From: Apoda limacodes
Taxonomy: Eukaryota > Arthropoda > Insecta > Lepidoptera > Limacodidae
Direction: 5' to 3'
NCBI GenBank assembly: GCA_946406115.1
Contig: OX291555.1
Coordinates: 15,146,001 to 15,210,000 of the forward strand
DNA: 64,000 bases
Below the pieces are notes generated by a model. The model had not been told where the DNA came from, searched no databases, and was given only the letters and a program-made list of their open reading frames with translations. The translations under genes and the position numbers were made by a program. Shown here in pieces: positions 22,546 through 33,716 of the stretch. Within the stretch, counting starts at the first letter, position 1. Every line of letters starts with the position of its first letter.

Positions 22546-24412
22546 CCTTTCTACGAAAATATATATGGGGCGTAAGAAAATTGAGATTTTTCCATTATAA
22601 GTATGTCATTTTTGTTCGGGTATGAGATAGAGAGAGGTAGACCTATTTTGGGATTTTTCTATGAAAAAATTATTCAATTTGAAAAAAAATACACATCTGA
22701 TTGCATGGGTGGCTCAAGTGGGTATGAAACGATACAAGAGTATCGTATCGTAGCAAATGTAAGACTTATATATTATACTATACTCTTGAGCGTAAACAGG
22801 CGTGAGTATGACTCTGTATGTTACTCTACAAATAGTTTGTTACCCGATTTCAGAACGTAATCTTCCTTTTTTCCTATTTTAAGTCGGTATTAATATTTTA
22901 CTCAGGTAATTTAATTTTGTTAATAAGAATTGACAAATAAGTTTAATCCCATTAGTATATATTTTAAACACGCAACAGATGTAAATAATTTCAATACATC
23001 ACACTAATAATTTCAATTCATAATCATCGCACTAATAATTGTTCAATGCAGTAATCGATTAAAATTTCAATGAAAATTAATGATCCATGGAAATAAAACA
23101 TGCTTGCATAATTAATTAACATTCGTTTACATTAACTTATTGGTTAATTAATCATCCGTTAAACAAGCATTAAATAGGACCATAAAACGCATTTTTATCA
23201 ATCTTCAACAGTTGATGAAGTATAAAATCAACCCTAACTAAAACTTTGTATTTAATTGTACTCAACAACATTGTATATCACGTTACATGTTGGACATAGG
23301 CTTCCTGCTTAAATTTTCAATAACAATAGTCCGAGACTCTTAATCAAGGCTATCTGCCAGCCTGTGGTCAAAAAAATCATCTCTGGCAACACACCAAATA
23401 TTCAGTCATGATCTAATTTGAGTAACGAAACAATAACCGAATCAAGATATTAAAAAAGATGTTGATGAATTATTGATTTTTTTTTTATAAATTTAATATT
23501 TTTTGGATAAGAAATGGATGTCAAATTTGAAACAGTTTCAAATTATAATCTCTTTTTTAGATTTTTACATTACAGTTTTTTTTAACTAAATTGGCATGGC
23601 AACATTGCACTCAAATACACTCAGCGCCAAATTATTGTTTGAAACTGTAACCAAACTTAAAACAATGGTGTACAAAAATGGTATGTAATTTCTAAATCCG
23701 TTACAGTAAGTAAGTTACCAGATGACGCATTTCTAAATATATAATTCACTTTGTGAGAAACGGATTTGTGGGACATGGTTGTAGAAACTGCATTTACATC
23801 GTAAGGTAATTTAATAAAAGAATGAATAAGTATGAATAACGAACCGGTACTACGTTGATACGAGTATGTCATAAGATAAGTACTTTTGGGTGCCTGCTAT
23901 TATATTGATAGCTTCAATTATAATAACTGCAACGTATATAAGACCATCCAAAACCAGTAAACAAATTTTGCAGACAAACGGGAGACAGCAATAGGGCTCC
24001 GTTTGGACCACTCGGGTACGGAACCCTAAAAATTGAGCCACTCTCGGAACTCTTGAGTAAACGGTATCCGAAACTAAAAAAAAGTGTTGGGCTTTGGTGT
24101 TTTTGTAAATACGTGGCCCCGGTTAAGTATTAGCATGTATTGCAAAGTTCCTGATTAAATCGTTTGCGAAGAAACTTACCAACTGAAATAAAATTGCACT
24201 TTTACTTTGTTAAACTAGTACAAAAACGAATAGAGTAATAAGAAGCGGGTACAGTTTTACCGAACTTCAACGGATTTCCGGTTTACATTTTCTTTTTTTT
24301 TCTCAAATTCATTTGCAATCAACTAGAATAGTCATAATCAGATTTTTTCCAGGCTTATTCACTTTGACATGACCACTGCTACATTAAGCATGGTCAAAAT
24401 ATAAGGAGACAA
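22546..24412. other. Mostly noncoding, with repeat remnants
   Basis: A TGTTGGACATAGGCTTCC motif at about 23288 resembles a common lepidopteran LINE-associated repeat. A GGGTACGGAACCCTAAAAA terminus at about 24014-24032 belongs to the GGAACCCT family. Frames of 85, 71 and 63 codons in this stretch carry no recognisable domain. Confidence 0.35.
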
Positions 24413-26700
24413 TCATTGTCTTTTATCAATATCTAGGACATTCAACTTCTTCAAGCGTGGTTTCTGAGCTCTTTTATTTATTAGCGCTCCTGCAAGATTA
24501 TTCTTGTGTGCCTGTAATCTCTTTTTGTATTTTTTGCAACATTTTTTGGCTTCCTCTTTGACCGTTGGGATCTCCAGGTGTTCATGTATTTCTGAGTTTC
24601 GAGTGAACCATGGTGTATTGGATATTGTTCAAATAGCAATATTTTGTAACCGCTGTAGGATTTCCATGTTAGAGTTGCTTGCAGAGCCCCACAACTCGAT
24701 ACCGTACGACCATATTAGTTTTATAATACACTTGTAAACCAGCATTTTGTTTTCAAGTGTGAGTGGTGAATGTATTCCTGTAAGCCAAAATAGGTTTTTG
24801 AATCGCATGTTGTCGCGAAATGTCGTTTTTATGTGTTCAAGCCATGTAAGTCTTCTGTATAATCCCAAGACCCAGGTATTTCACACTCGTGTTGTGAGGT
24901 AAGATTTCTTCACCCAGTTTTACAGGCTTACAATCTTCTTTACGAGAGTAAAAGTAATATGAGTAGATTTTATGGCACTAGTCTTAATTCGCCATTTTTG
25001 CAGCCACTCATGTATTTTATTTAAATGCTCTTATAATTTACATGTCGCTTTTTCTGGGCATTTGTCGCTTGCAAGACACGCCATATCGTCTGCATATGAT
25101 GCTATTTCTACTCCAGCTGTGACAGGTAAGTCTGCTGTGTATACGGAATATAAAACTGGGCCAAGGACAGAACCCTGAGGCACTGATTCTTCAATGTTTG
25201 CAAAGTTGTGACAATTCACTTAGAAAAATTTAACTTGAAATTTTCGACCTTCCAAATATGATTTGAGCACCATAAAGAATGTATTTGGTAAGAGGGATTT
25301 CAACTGGTTCTTTGTGCCACACCTTATCGAAGGCCTGTTGTATGTCAAGAATTAATGCTGAACAGTATTCCTTTTGCTCCAAGGTTTGCCTGATTTTGTG
25401 TACCACTCTATGTGCCTGTTCTATTGTTGAGTGCCGTGGTCTGAATTCAAATTTATGATCTGGGATTGTATTATTGTCTTCTAATATAAGTTGCAATCTA
25501 GTCAGAAGTATTTTTTCAAATACTTTTGATATAAGGGGTAAGAGGCTTATTGGACAGTGTTGGAGGTTTTCCAAGTTTTGCGACCATTTTTATAAGTGAT
25601 ACCTTCCACAGTTTTTGTTAGTAGTGGACTCTTAATACAGCATTGAACAATACAGTAAGATAGACTATCGCTTTTCTGGGTAGGTGCTTTAAGATTTCTG
25701 CTGAGATGAGATCAAAACCGGGGCATTTCTTATTTTTCATAGTTTTTACCACTTCTTTGGGAGTAACTGGTTTAAGGGGTACAGATAGTTGTTTGTGGCT
25801 TTTTATCAGTTTGTCTATTTCCTGTTCAAATTCTATTTAGAAGATTCATTGGGAGTGAAGACTTGCTGTAGAAACTCAGCAAATGTGTTTGCTTTTTCAC
25901 TAGGTTTTTGAGCCCATGGTCCATCAGTGCTTCTTAGAGGCGGTACGTGTTCTTGAGGTCTTTGGAGATCTTTAGTAATTTTCCAGAGTGAGTAATGTTC
26001 TTCTTTAGTAGTACATAATTTAGAAAATTAGCGACGCAGTGAATCATTTTAAGACCTTTGAATTAATTCCTTCAGTTCTCTTGCTGATCGGTTAAAGGCA
26101 GTTTTGTCTTCAGATAACCTACTAAGTTGCCATCTTCGTCTGAGTTTTCGTTTTTCTTTAAGTTTTTCTCGAATTTCCAGTGGAATGTTAGCATTATTTT
26201 TGTTTCTTAGAACAGGTGTAGAACGCCTAGCAGCTTCCTGTATTTTATTAGTGATAAAAAAGGTTGCTTCGTCAATATCATCAATTGTTTTTAATCTTAC
26301 ATTAAGGTTTACTTCCTGTTCCAGAAAATCAGAAAATGCTTCCCAGTCTGCGTATTTATTGCTTAAGCTAGATTGTTGTTCTTTTCCAATAGCATAAACG
26401 ATAAATGTGCCAATGACCGTTAGTGGTCAGAAGAGGTATCTAGGCATGAGTCTACTTTTGCATATTGTTGTCCTATGCCTTTTGTAACGAAGAAGTCTAG
26501 AAGATCAGGTACTTTTGAGCGATCTGCAGGCCAATATGTTAGTTCTCCAGTGGAGAATGTTTTCAATTTTAGGATGTCTATGCAATGCTTCAATTCTCGT
26601 CCTCTGGTTGTTATTAATCTAGATCCCCAGTGTGTGTGTTTGCCGTTCCAGTCTCCACCGCAGATAAATCTTTTACCAAGTGTGTAAAAATAGCTAAACA
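24413..26700 (-). pseudogene. Jockey-clade non-LTR retrotransposon ORF2, 5'-truncated and degenerate
   Basis: The minus strand encodes most of a Jockey-type ORF2 in broken frames. From 5' to 3': the endonuclease with GGDWNGKHTHWGSR (about 26610-26660) and its DLLDFFVTKGI...SDH end near 26420; reverse transcriptase with PISLLPLISKVFEKI and FRPRHSTIEQAH (25.4-25.57 kb), ALILDIQQAFDKVWH, then VPQGSVLGPVLYSVY and the catalytic YADD at 25085-25096; and the post-RT region with SYGIELWGSASNSNMEILQRLQN (24.63-24.73 kb). It closes with NTPWFTRNSEIHEHLEIPTV and a stop at 24413-24415. Frames change at several points (for example near 24.87, 25.22 and 25.58 kb), so it is dead. The amino-terminal endonuclease part, ORF1 and 5' UTR are absent, as expected from incomplete reverse transcription. 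The 5' border is uncertain by some tens of bases. The plus-strand frames in this interval are shadows. Confidence 0.9.
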
Positions 26701-27265
26701 TTTTCTTTTTTATTAAGGTTAAGATTATGCTCACAAAGTGATATATTACATAGTTGTTTTGCGTGCAGGTAACTGACGATCGCACTAGTGCTTTTTACTG
26801 TACTGTTTAATATTGTTTATTAGCTTCCCAACTAGCAAAATAAAGACTGAATAACATCTAGATTAATATGGGAATGCCACTTTATTGATATTTCGCGCTC
26901 TAAGGATATTCAAAATATCGTCAACTTATAATAAGATTTATTGAATGTTTTACACTTCTAAGATCAGCCATTGTAGTACAAGTCATCGGTACACTGTTAT
27001 AAAACTATAATATGACTTTTACTCAAGTAAAGCTTTTTTAAACAACTAAGATCGAGCGCTGTTGCTACTGATGTTAGGATTGATAGAAACAAAATCTTAG
27101 TAGTATATCTGTATCTCCCATATTTAAAACTAATTTCTTCAAAATTTTACAGATCTTAAATGTAGATCAGTTAAGAAATCTAAAACTCTGTGGCCTTAGA
27201 AGGACACTCACTTTAAATTAACAGAATATTTCTTTGGATCGAATGAAAACCAACTGTTGAATAAA
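26701..27265. other. AT-rich noncoding stretch
   Basis: Nothing recognised between the Jockey copy and the Helitron-like element. Confidence 0.4.
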
Positions 27266-27624
27266 TCCTACTAATATGATAAATGAGAAAATTTGTTTGG
27301 ATGGATGTTTGTTACTCAATCACGCTTCAACCACTTGACGGATCGGGATGAAACTGGGGATACATATAGGTTGGGTCCTGAAATAGCATATAGGCTTTTT
27401 ATCCCGAAATTCCCGCGGGAATAACTATAACCGATCTTAAACGAACTATAGCTATAGCTACAGCTTGATAAAGCAAACTTCATTAGTGTAATTAAGAAGT
27501 AAATCCCAGTCGCCGATAACCGAATTTAGGGCAGGCGGAGCCGCTGGCAAATTAGTATACCTAATTAAGGAGTTCCTCGCCGATAACCGAATTTAGGGCG
27601 GGCGGAGCCGCTGGCAAAGTCTAG
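27266..27624 (+). mobile_element. Helitron-like nonautonomous element with doubled 3' end
   Basis: Starts TCCTACTAATATGATAAATG after an A and ends CTAG before a T. That matches the Helitron convention (5' TC, 3' CTRR, insertion between A and T, no duplication). The body has GGATGGATGTTTGTTACTCA, ACTTGACGGATCGGGATGAA and TTCCCGCGGGAATAACTATA, shared with 41.3, 45.3 and 55.7 kb. The 3' block CGATAACCGAATTTAGGGC...GCCGCTGGCAAA occurs twice (about 27512-27552 and 27569-27622), so two nested or successive 3' ends are present. There is no Rep/helicase coding sequence. Confidence 0.65.
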
Positions 27625-27639
27625 TTGTAGATAATCGTA

Positions 27640-28030
27640 ACACTACTAACTTTATGTCATATTGAAGCCATTTTAATATCACTATATAATTATCAAACAA
27701 ACGTTTATAGATCAATAAATTGTTTAGATGTTAAAATCATGTCTTTATTACGACGATATATTGTTTTTATAAAAAGATTTTTACGACTAAAACGTTATTC
27801 CGACTAAGAACTATAATATGGTCGTTTTATAATTAAGTTGCAAAAACGTTTTTTAGACGTTGTAATTAGACTATTTAGTTTTACGACTTAACCGTCAGAT
27901 ACACTTTGTCTATACAACTAATAGAGTGAGTTAAAAACCACTACTAAACTCTTGTATGACTTAAAGTTGTATGCTCTTTATTTTTACGACTAGTCTGCTA
28001 GTTACGTTATTCCACGGCAATTTAGGAAAA
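27640..28030. repeat. Degenerate ACGACT-rich repeat
   Basis: Recurring short words (ACGACTAAAACGTTATTCC, TTTACGACTTAACCG, TTTACGACTAGTCTG) in direct and inverted orientation suggest an old inverted-repeat element. Its borders are not defined. Confidence 0.35.
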
Positions 28031-28439
28031 GAAAACTTTTAGTTGTTATTGGTTCTAAGTACCTATAAAAATAACCGAATTCTTGTACTAATTTTCATCC
28101 CCTATTTTGTATTCTAGGGGATTATTTTCCAAAAACGGTAAGACACCTCAATCTTACTTTTTTAACCTTAAGGCCACAAATAAATTTTTAGGTATTTTAT
28201 TTAGATTTTCAACCCTCATTTTACCCCCTTAGGGAATGAATTTTGCAAAATTCTTCCTTAGTGCACAATTGATGACTGACCCAGGAACTCGGACTGTCCG
28301 TTGATATTATTCAGTCTGTCAGTGAGTCAGTCAAACAAGTAAAAACAGGTTATTTCCCAATTTGATATAATACAATACTGACACGTGCAGTTTTTTTGTT
28401 ATTTTATTATTAACTTTTATAAAATACTTTAAGTAGGTG
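28031..28439. other. Noncoding stretch, possible old repeat
   Basis: Contains a TCAGTCTGTCAGTGAGTCAG run and C-rich TTACCCCCTTAGGG words, suggesting a diverged dispersed repeat. No coding signal. Confidence 0.3.
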
Positions 28440-28900
28440 TCCCCTAAAAAGCACCTGGCGTAAAACATTGCCACATTAATTATAAGAACCTTGGCCATTA
28501 GGGGAAATGTCCACTTTATCCTACATCTACCGTAATGGCGACACGCCCATCCCGAAAATTAATAGCCATGTAATGTCCACAGGTTTATTAAATAGACTAA
28601 AATTAGGAGACAGCTATTATGTAACGCCAGTTGCGACCGACTGCTGTCAGGTACCGTAAAGAATCTGCTAAATTATAGAAAAGACTAAATTTTATTAGTC
28701 GTGCTCATTGTGGATACAACTTATATCTCTCCTGGGTGATATTCAAACGCTTAATAAAGGTTTACAACACCTTATCTACGATACCTCACCGAAGCAAAAG
28801 CGTTTTGAAGTTAATTATCATTTAACTTGAATAATCTCTGGATAAACGGGTTCATACGGAGCCGTAGCTGCGTAGAGGCAGCAAGCCAATCGCATATACA
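28440..28900. other. Non-repetitive, motif-rich segment; candidate regulatory DNA
   Basis: Complex sequence with homeodomain-type cores (TTAATTATAAG at about 28475, GTTAATTATCATTTAAC at about 28811, AAAATTAATAGCC). Moderately GC-rich patches are TACCGTAATGGCGACACGC and ATACGGAGCCGTAGCTGCG. No frame stays open long and no repeat family is recognised. Regulatory function is an inference. Confidence 0.3.
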
Positions 28901-29484
28901 ATTACAAAAAATCATAAATAAATTGCAGTTGAATGTTTTTTCCGCATGCCATTATGTAGTGTCTCGTTGAATCGGTACGTTTTTTTTTGCGAGTTGTATA
29001 AATTAAAAATATTAGAGCACCCCTTACTTGGCCGTAATAAAGTAACAAGCTTTTTGAAGAGTTAACTGACGGAATGCCTGACCGACTGACTATTCTAATA
29101 ATGTACCGCCCAAACTACTTTTTTTAAAGACTGGAAAGTTTGCACAGAGGTTTTCTTTGTAACGTAGGCGAGCAGTGAAAAAGGATGTTGCAAAATTCAT
29201 CAGGCAAAATAGAGGTTGGAACTTGATATGGAAATCTGCCACTTTTTAAGCTAAATACATAGATAAGACTTGGTATTGGCCTTAAGGTTAAAATTATGAT
29301 TTACGTATTTCACCGTTTTATAAAGGTAGACTTTTCCGTAGACGGGTAATAAAAGATGAAATTTTGTAGGAGAATTCCGATATTTTTGCGTATTAAACCA
29401 TAAACAGTTAAGAGCTTTCTTTTTTCAAAAGTCCACGTGGTCAAAGTCGCAGGAATAAGTTAGTTAGTATATAAAAATAGAGTG
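28901..29484. other. Noncoding stretch
   Basis: Contains a CCGCCCAAACTACTTTTTTT and GCACAGAGGTTTTCTTTGT pair that may be an old repeat also hinted at 18.15 kb. Nothing else is recognised. Confidence 0.3.
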
Positions 29485-29612
29485 ATCAAATGTAGTGCAA
29501 GACCGTGCAAAGTGGTGGACCTCGGAGTCAAACTCGGAGTACAAATATTTATAGATTCTGAGCCTTGGAAGAAGCCTGTGTCCAGCAGTAGAATGCAGAG
29601 AGCTAATAAAGA
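29485..29612 (+). mobile_element. RTE-like LINE 3' terminal remnant
   Basis: GTGCAAGACCGTGCAAAGTGG (compare the ARDRARW-type block near the RTE C-terminus) is followed by GGAAGAAGCCTGTGTCCAGC AGTAGAATGC, a diverged form of the coding end in which lepidopteran RTE-like elements read E(A/P)...QQW. No frame is intact. The minus-strand frame of 81 codons here is a shadow. Confidence 0.4.
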
Positions 29613-30824
29613 GAATCATACTCAATAAAATAAGAATGACAAAAGTTTTTGGGAAATTTGCGGACTCATAAACATAAGAAACCATATTCAATACATGGTT
29701 GAAATTCAATTAGATTAGATCCATTAAAAATTAATAAACATCCAATCGAATTAGCTTAAAAATCTTATTAGAATCAATAAATGGTATATAAAATTGTTTT
29801 ATTCTGTACTTGTCAAAGTTTCTAAGGTAAGTGGTATCACCCAAAAACACGTAATTCCTAATCTAATCTTTATAAACAACTCCATGGCAACATAATATAC
29901 TAAGTAGTTACATCATCACATGCAACGTTTACGAGATATGGACGTGCAAACAAACAAACATTGCGTCAATTTGATAATGAGATTGCACGCACTTTGTTTG
30001 AGATGAAATTTATGAGATGAGAAAGTGCGTAAGATTATAGGCAAACAAACATCAGATTAAGTAGGTTATAGGGAATTTAATTAACATACAACAGAGTACT
30101 TTCACTTTCTACTGATTTTGTTTGAAACATGAACCAGTGTGTTGTCAATAGACTTAGGTAAAGGGTTACCAAATTATGTTATCAATAAAAAAAACGAAAA
30201 AGCTAAATAAATAAATAAATACTTTTGGATTCTAGCTGCCCTGCAGTTTTGTGGCCGTAGAATGTTACTCTGATGGTTCTTTTTTTGGGTTTTCCGATTG
30301 TTTAAAAAAAAAATACTAAAATTGAGGTTAAAATCCGATATAACTTTTTCTATCTACAAATATTATCACTGAAAATAGCAACATTTACTTATTAACAAAT
30401 TTTTTTATAATGACTGATTACTAATTGACAAAGGCTACTAGTATTTAGTATATTGCCTTTTGATGATCAACGAAATTCCATAGGATATGACACTACCAGA
30501 ACAGATATGTTATGGTATGTAAAGAATTCTAAACATGTCAACATATTGTTTAAAATAATGTCAAAGCTCTCAATAACTGCAACACATATTACAATAAAAA
30601 GTGCCAATCTTATTTTTAGAATAACGGAATTCCGGAATTTTGCAATTAATATACCTAACCTTACCTAATAAATAAAAACACAATTTACAGAAATAATTAA
30701 AATTCCTAAATAAAAACATACTAGAAATTGAAAATATATCGCTATATATCTTTTATTTCAACCTTGCTGAGCTTTTGATAACACGTGAGAACGTTTATAT
30801 ACATATGTTTTTCCTTTTTTACAG
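29613..30824. other. AT-rich stretch upstream of terminal exon candidate
   Basis: No exon or repeat recognised. The 71-codon frame at 30453-30668 is AT-rich and lacks splice context. The last 20 bases form a polypyrimidine tract and CAG acceptor for the exon at 30825. If that exon is real, this is intronic. Confidence 0.35.
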
Positions 30825-30932
30825 GACTTTAATCGAGTAGGTACAAAGGACTCGGCTACCGAGACGATTATGACTCACACCTACAATACATCGTTAGTCA
30901 ACGTAACTATACGTTCCATAGTCACCCATTAA
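30825..30932 (+). CDS. Candidate 3'-terminal coding exon of an unidentified gene
   Basis: I do not recognise the protein. A strong acceptor, TTTTTCCTTTTTTACAG, abuts GACTTTAATCGAG. Only phase 0 is open, because the other two phases meet stops within five codons. It encodes 35 residues beginning DFNRVGTKDSATETIMTHTY, ending in IRSIVTH, followed by TAA at 30930-30932. The peptide is Thr/Ser/Asn-rich and hydrophilic, as a cytoplasmic or extracellular tail might be, without a domain. A canonical AATAAA occurs 25 bases after the stop (30957-30962). The preceding exon should end in phase 0 and lie upstream on the plus strand; none was found with confidence. Chance co-occurrence of acceptor, open phase and AATAAA in AT-rich DNA is the alternative. 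Confidence 0.4.
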   Translation, partial: DFNRVGTKDSATETIMTHTYNTSLVNVTIRSIVTH

Positions 30933-30956
30933 AAAAATATTTTTCATGATTTTTCA

Positions 30957-30962
30957 AATAAA
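30957..30962 (+). promoter_or_regulatory. Candidate polyadenylation signal AATAAA
   Basis: AATAAA lies 24 bases after the stop of the terminal exon candidate. The hexamer is common by chance in this composition, so it counts only together with the exon. Confidence 0.35.
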
Positions 30963-32669
30963 TCGAATTCTTCAAAGAAAGTAAGATTCCACACAGTTGC
31001 ACGATGTCGTAAGAGTAGCACTCTGTTATCAGTCAAGATTTATCAGTGATGGAGCAAATCCGAGGTGTTATGAAGCAGGCAGAGCTGGGACACACTTGAA
31101 ATTATCTCTGTTTGGAATAAGATTGTATAATTTTGCTCTTGTCTTTATTTATACTGCGCTTGCGTATAATACGAAAATACGAAACAAATACTCTTTTCCC
31201 ATTGGTGACAGGTGCAGACAGGTTACGAAAACCGAAATGGTACAGAAAGTTGCATTGTGTGGCTGCAACCAAAAATACCCTTTTGACTGTGATGATACAA
31301 AAAGTAACGTGAAATGGTGATCGGTACGTAGCGTATGTACACACAAACTTTGCAAATAACAATAATTTCAAATAGTTTTATATTTGTGAATAAAATTAGG
31401 TAGGACTGTAGATATTGTGGTTCGTGATGGATTTGATTTTGAAAGAGAATCTCTAAGTTAACTTTATAGATTTACTTCTAACCAATGCGAGAGTAGCTTT
31501 TTACCTAAAAACAAACGCCATTTTCACAATTTAAGCTGTTTTAGTATAAGCCTAGAAACACCATACTTGTATTTCAAAAATTTATTAAATTTTCTAAAAT
31601 TTAAAAATGTATGAATGTAACATTTATAAGACTTCCTAAATCTTAGTGTTGTCAAGGTATACGTAGAGACTTCTGGAAATATTGCGTGATAAATAACTGA
31701 GAAAAAGTAACGGTATAGGGATGTTTCGACTGCCCATTTTCAATTTACCACACCTTTATTATTTAACGGAAACTTTAACACAATCAGTAGGCGCATCGCA
31801 TGATACGTATATCAATATTAACCAATCGAGTGATTGATTGAAAAACTGATTGGTCCGGAATGAAGTATTGTTTGGTATTGTAAGTAGAGTAAATCCGGTA
31901 TTGTTTTCATTCGGCTCGTTTGTTTGAAAGCGTTACGGTATTATGCAATTTACATTAATGAATTTAAAGTAAGTATTTATTGTTCTAGACTCCTTTGTAG
32001 TGTGTGTCACACATATGCTAACTTTGTGAGGTTTAGTACTTACAATTAGGTTTAAAATATTAGTTTAGTTTCAATAAATAGTTTGTATGTATATCTATAC
32101 TAATATTATAAATGCCTAACCTAAATGTAATATATTACATTACTTAGTTAATTAAAAAGTGTAAATACCTAGACCTATGCACGCAGTAAAGCTGCGAGAA
32201 ATATAAAATTAACGAAAAAATAAATAATTTTACTGAATCACTAATTAATATCGGAATTAAGAAAATGTTTTCCGTTGAACATGGTTTTCGCGTGTCTGGC
32301 GGCTATTTCAGAACCCTCCCAGTTTGTACAACGACCGGGAATTCAAGCGGTATAAATATGGATAGATACGGTTATTAAATTTCCCATTCTTTCCTATTCA
32401 AAATTATATTATAACTTTAGACTATGATTTATCATTCCGCATTATGATTAGGTTTAGTAGATAAAGGATCTAGGTATCTAATCGACTGTAAAGGTTTTAA
32501 GCTATTGCATAGCTTTTTTCGCGGGCTCTGAGCGCGGTGACCGAATCAAGAAATTCCGTAATGAAATAAACCTAACAATCGGCTAACGTCGTTTCAGTTC
32601 GGCAGACTTCGGCACGGTGTTTGTGTGCATGCGACTAGACGTATGCGTGTAGAGTAGCTGCTACTGCTC
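30963..32669. other. Noncoding stretch with promoter-like words
   Basis: The 107-codon plus frame at 30997-31320 and overlapping minus frames show no domain. Near 31832-31860 ACCAATCGAG and GATTGGTCCGG give opposed CCAAT motifs, and a GTAAGTAT donor-like site follows at 31970. At 32351 GGTATAAATATGG is TATA-like. None is supported by a coding exon. Confidence 0.3.
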
Positions 32670-32960
32670 ATAATTATTTCTAGTATATGGCAATTATGAG
32701 ATTTTAATTCTATGACAGATTGAGATGTCAAATATACTACGTCAAAAAAGTATATAAACAAATATTATTATTCCTTGACAATGTCAAAGACATGTCTTGT
32801 GACGTATTTGAGTGTTAAGCGCGAATTGTGTGTTAAGGACATTGGTTCTGTACAATTAAATATGGCGTATGAGTTGTCTTGTAACTTTTATATTTGAATG
32901 TTAAGCGCGAATCGTGTGTAAAGGTTTTCACTTCTGCCGGCATGGTATTCTTGTTGGAAC
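32670..32960. repeat. Dispersed repeat Y, copy 1
   Basis: Shares an extended block with 38.26-38.71 kb: TTGAGATGTCAAATATACTACG, GACATGTCTTGTGACGTATT, TTAAGCGCGAATTGTGTG, GGTTCTGTACAATTAAATATG, and the junction CACTTCTGCCGG near its right side. No coding capacity of its own. Confidence 0.6.
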
Positions 32961-33115
32961 CGGCACTCCCGGAGTGCAACTCGTTTTTTTAGCCCAGGTG
33001 GATCGGGTTGTGTGCATGACACATGAGTCCGAACGAGACAGTGGTCCGAGGAGCCAAGAGGGGCATCCTCTGATACGGAATATCTGTCCGGACGTTTAGT
33101 CGGCAGAAGGTCCAA
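32961..33115 (-). pseudogene. LINE endonuclease C-terminal remnant (CR1-like)
   Basis: The minus strand reads DLLPTKRPDRYSVSEDAPLG and SSDHCLVRTHV. This is the closing block of the apurinic-like endonuclease of LINEs, in which the SDH histidine is catalytic, in the PLGSSDHCLV form common in CR1-clade elements. It is uninterrupted for about 45 codons, then merges with repeat Y through PPGLKKRVALREC. Neither the rest of the endonuclease nor reverse transcriptase follows on this strand. The nearby CR1 3' fragment at 33.46 kb is on the opposite strand, so they need not come from one insertion. Confidence 0.6.
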
Positions 33116-33458
33116 GGACTTTTGTATGGTCTTTTGTATCTGGTATTCTCGTTGGAGAAAGTATTAGCTAATAGAATCCATAGGTCAGAGCAAATCCATG
33201 AGCAGATATCCTATTGTAGTTATTGGTCTAACAACTGAGAGCGAAATCGGACGAATACGTAAGCAGCTGTTTTTATAATTGCATTAATGCAATAGCTTTA
33301 CCGCGGCAGGCCCCGAGTAGAGGCAGAAACGCGTAGAGCTATAACTTAATATACTAAGATCTATTGTCCCTAGAGGCTGTAATAAAATCAAACTTCTAAA
33401 TCAACGCAATCAAAAAGTACGACTATTTATGCTGTATATCTTAACACGAGAAAAATTT
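33116..33458. other. Repeat remnants between two LINE fragments
   Basis: A short match to the GGAACCCT family occurs at about 33365-33422 (GAGGCTGTAATAAAATCAAACTTCTAAATC AACGCAATC). The rest is unassigned. Confidence 0.35.
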
Positions 33459-33716
33459 CGAATTCCCTGTGAACACTTTAGAAATGGTCGCGTACAGTGC
33501 AGTTTCAGAGAAACTTCCTCCCGCGAACGCTTAGGTTGTGGAATGAGCTCCTTGCCAAGGTTTTCTCCGAGGACTACTGTATGGGGTTCTTCAAGAAAGA
33601 AGTTATTAGATTTCTGAAGAATCGGGAACTGGTGTTGCAAGTGTCCATAGGCTACGGTGACCGCTTGCCATCAGGCGAACCGTAAGCTGGTTTGCCACCT
33701 TAGTGGTATAAAAACA
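33459..33716 (+). mobile_element. CR1/Zenon-like LINE 3' fragment
   Basis: Covers the last about 50 codons and the 3' end of the family: GGTCGCGTACAGTGCAGTTT (RTVQF-type), CTTGGTTGTGGAATGAGCTCC-like WNEL block, TTCTTCAAGAAAGAAGTTATTAG (FFKKEVI) and the TGACCGCTTGCCATCAGGCG terminus. Overlapping frames on both strands are fragments or shadows of it. Confidence 0.75.

Noticed and set aside
30997..31320. 107-codon plus-strand frame with several Cys
   Set aside because: No domain pattern, and competing open frames exist on the opposite strand over the same bases.
32345..32400. TATA-like GGTATAAATATGG as a promoter
   Set aside because: No matching initiator at the right spacing and no exon downstream; such words are frequent in AT-rich DNA.
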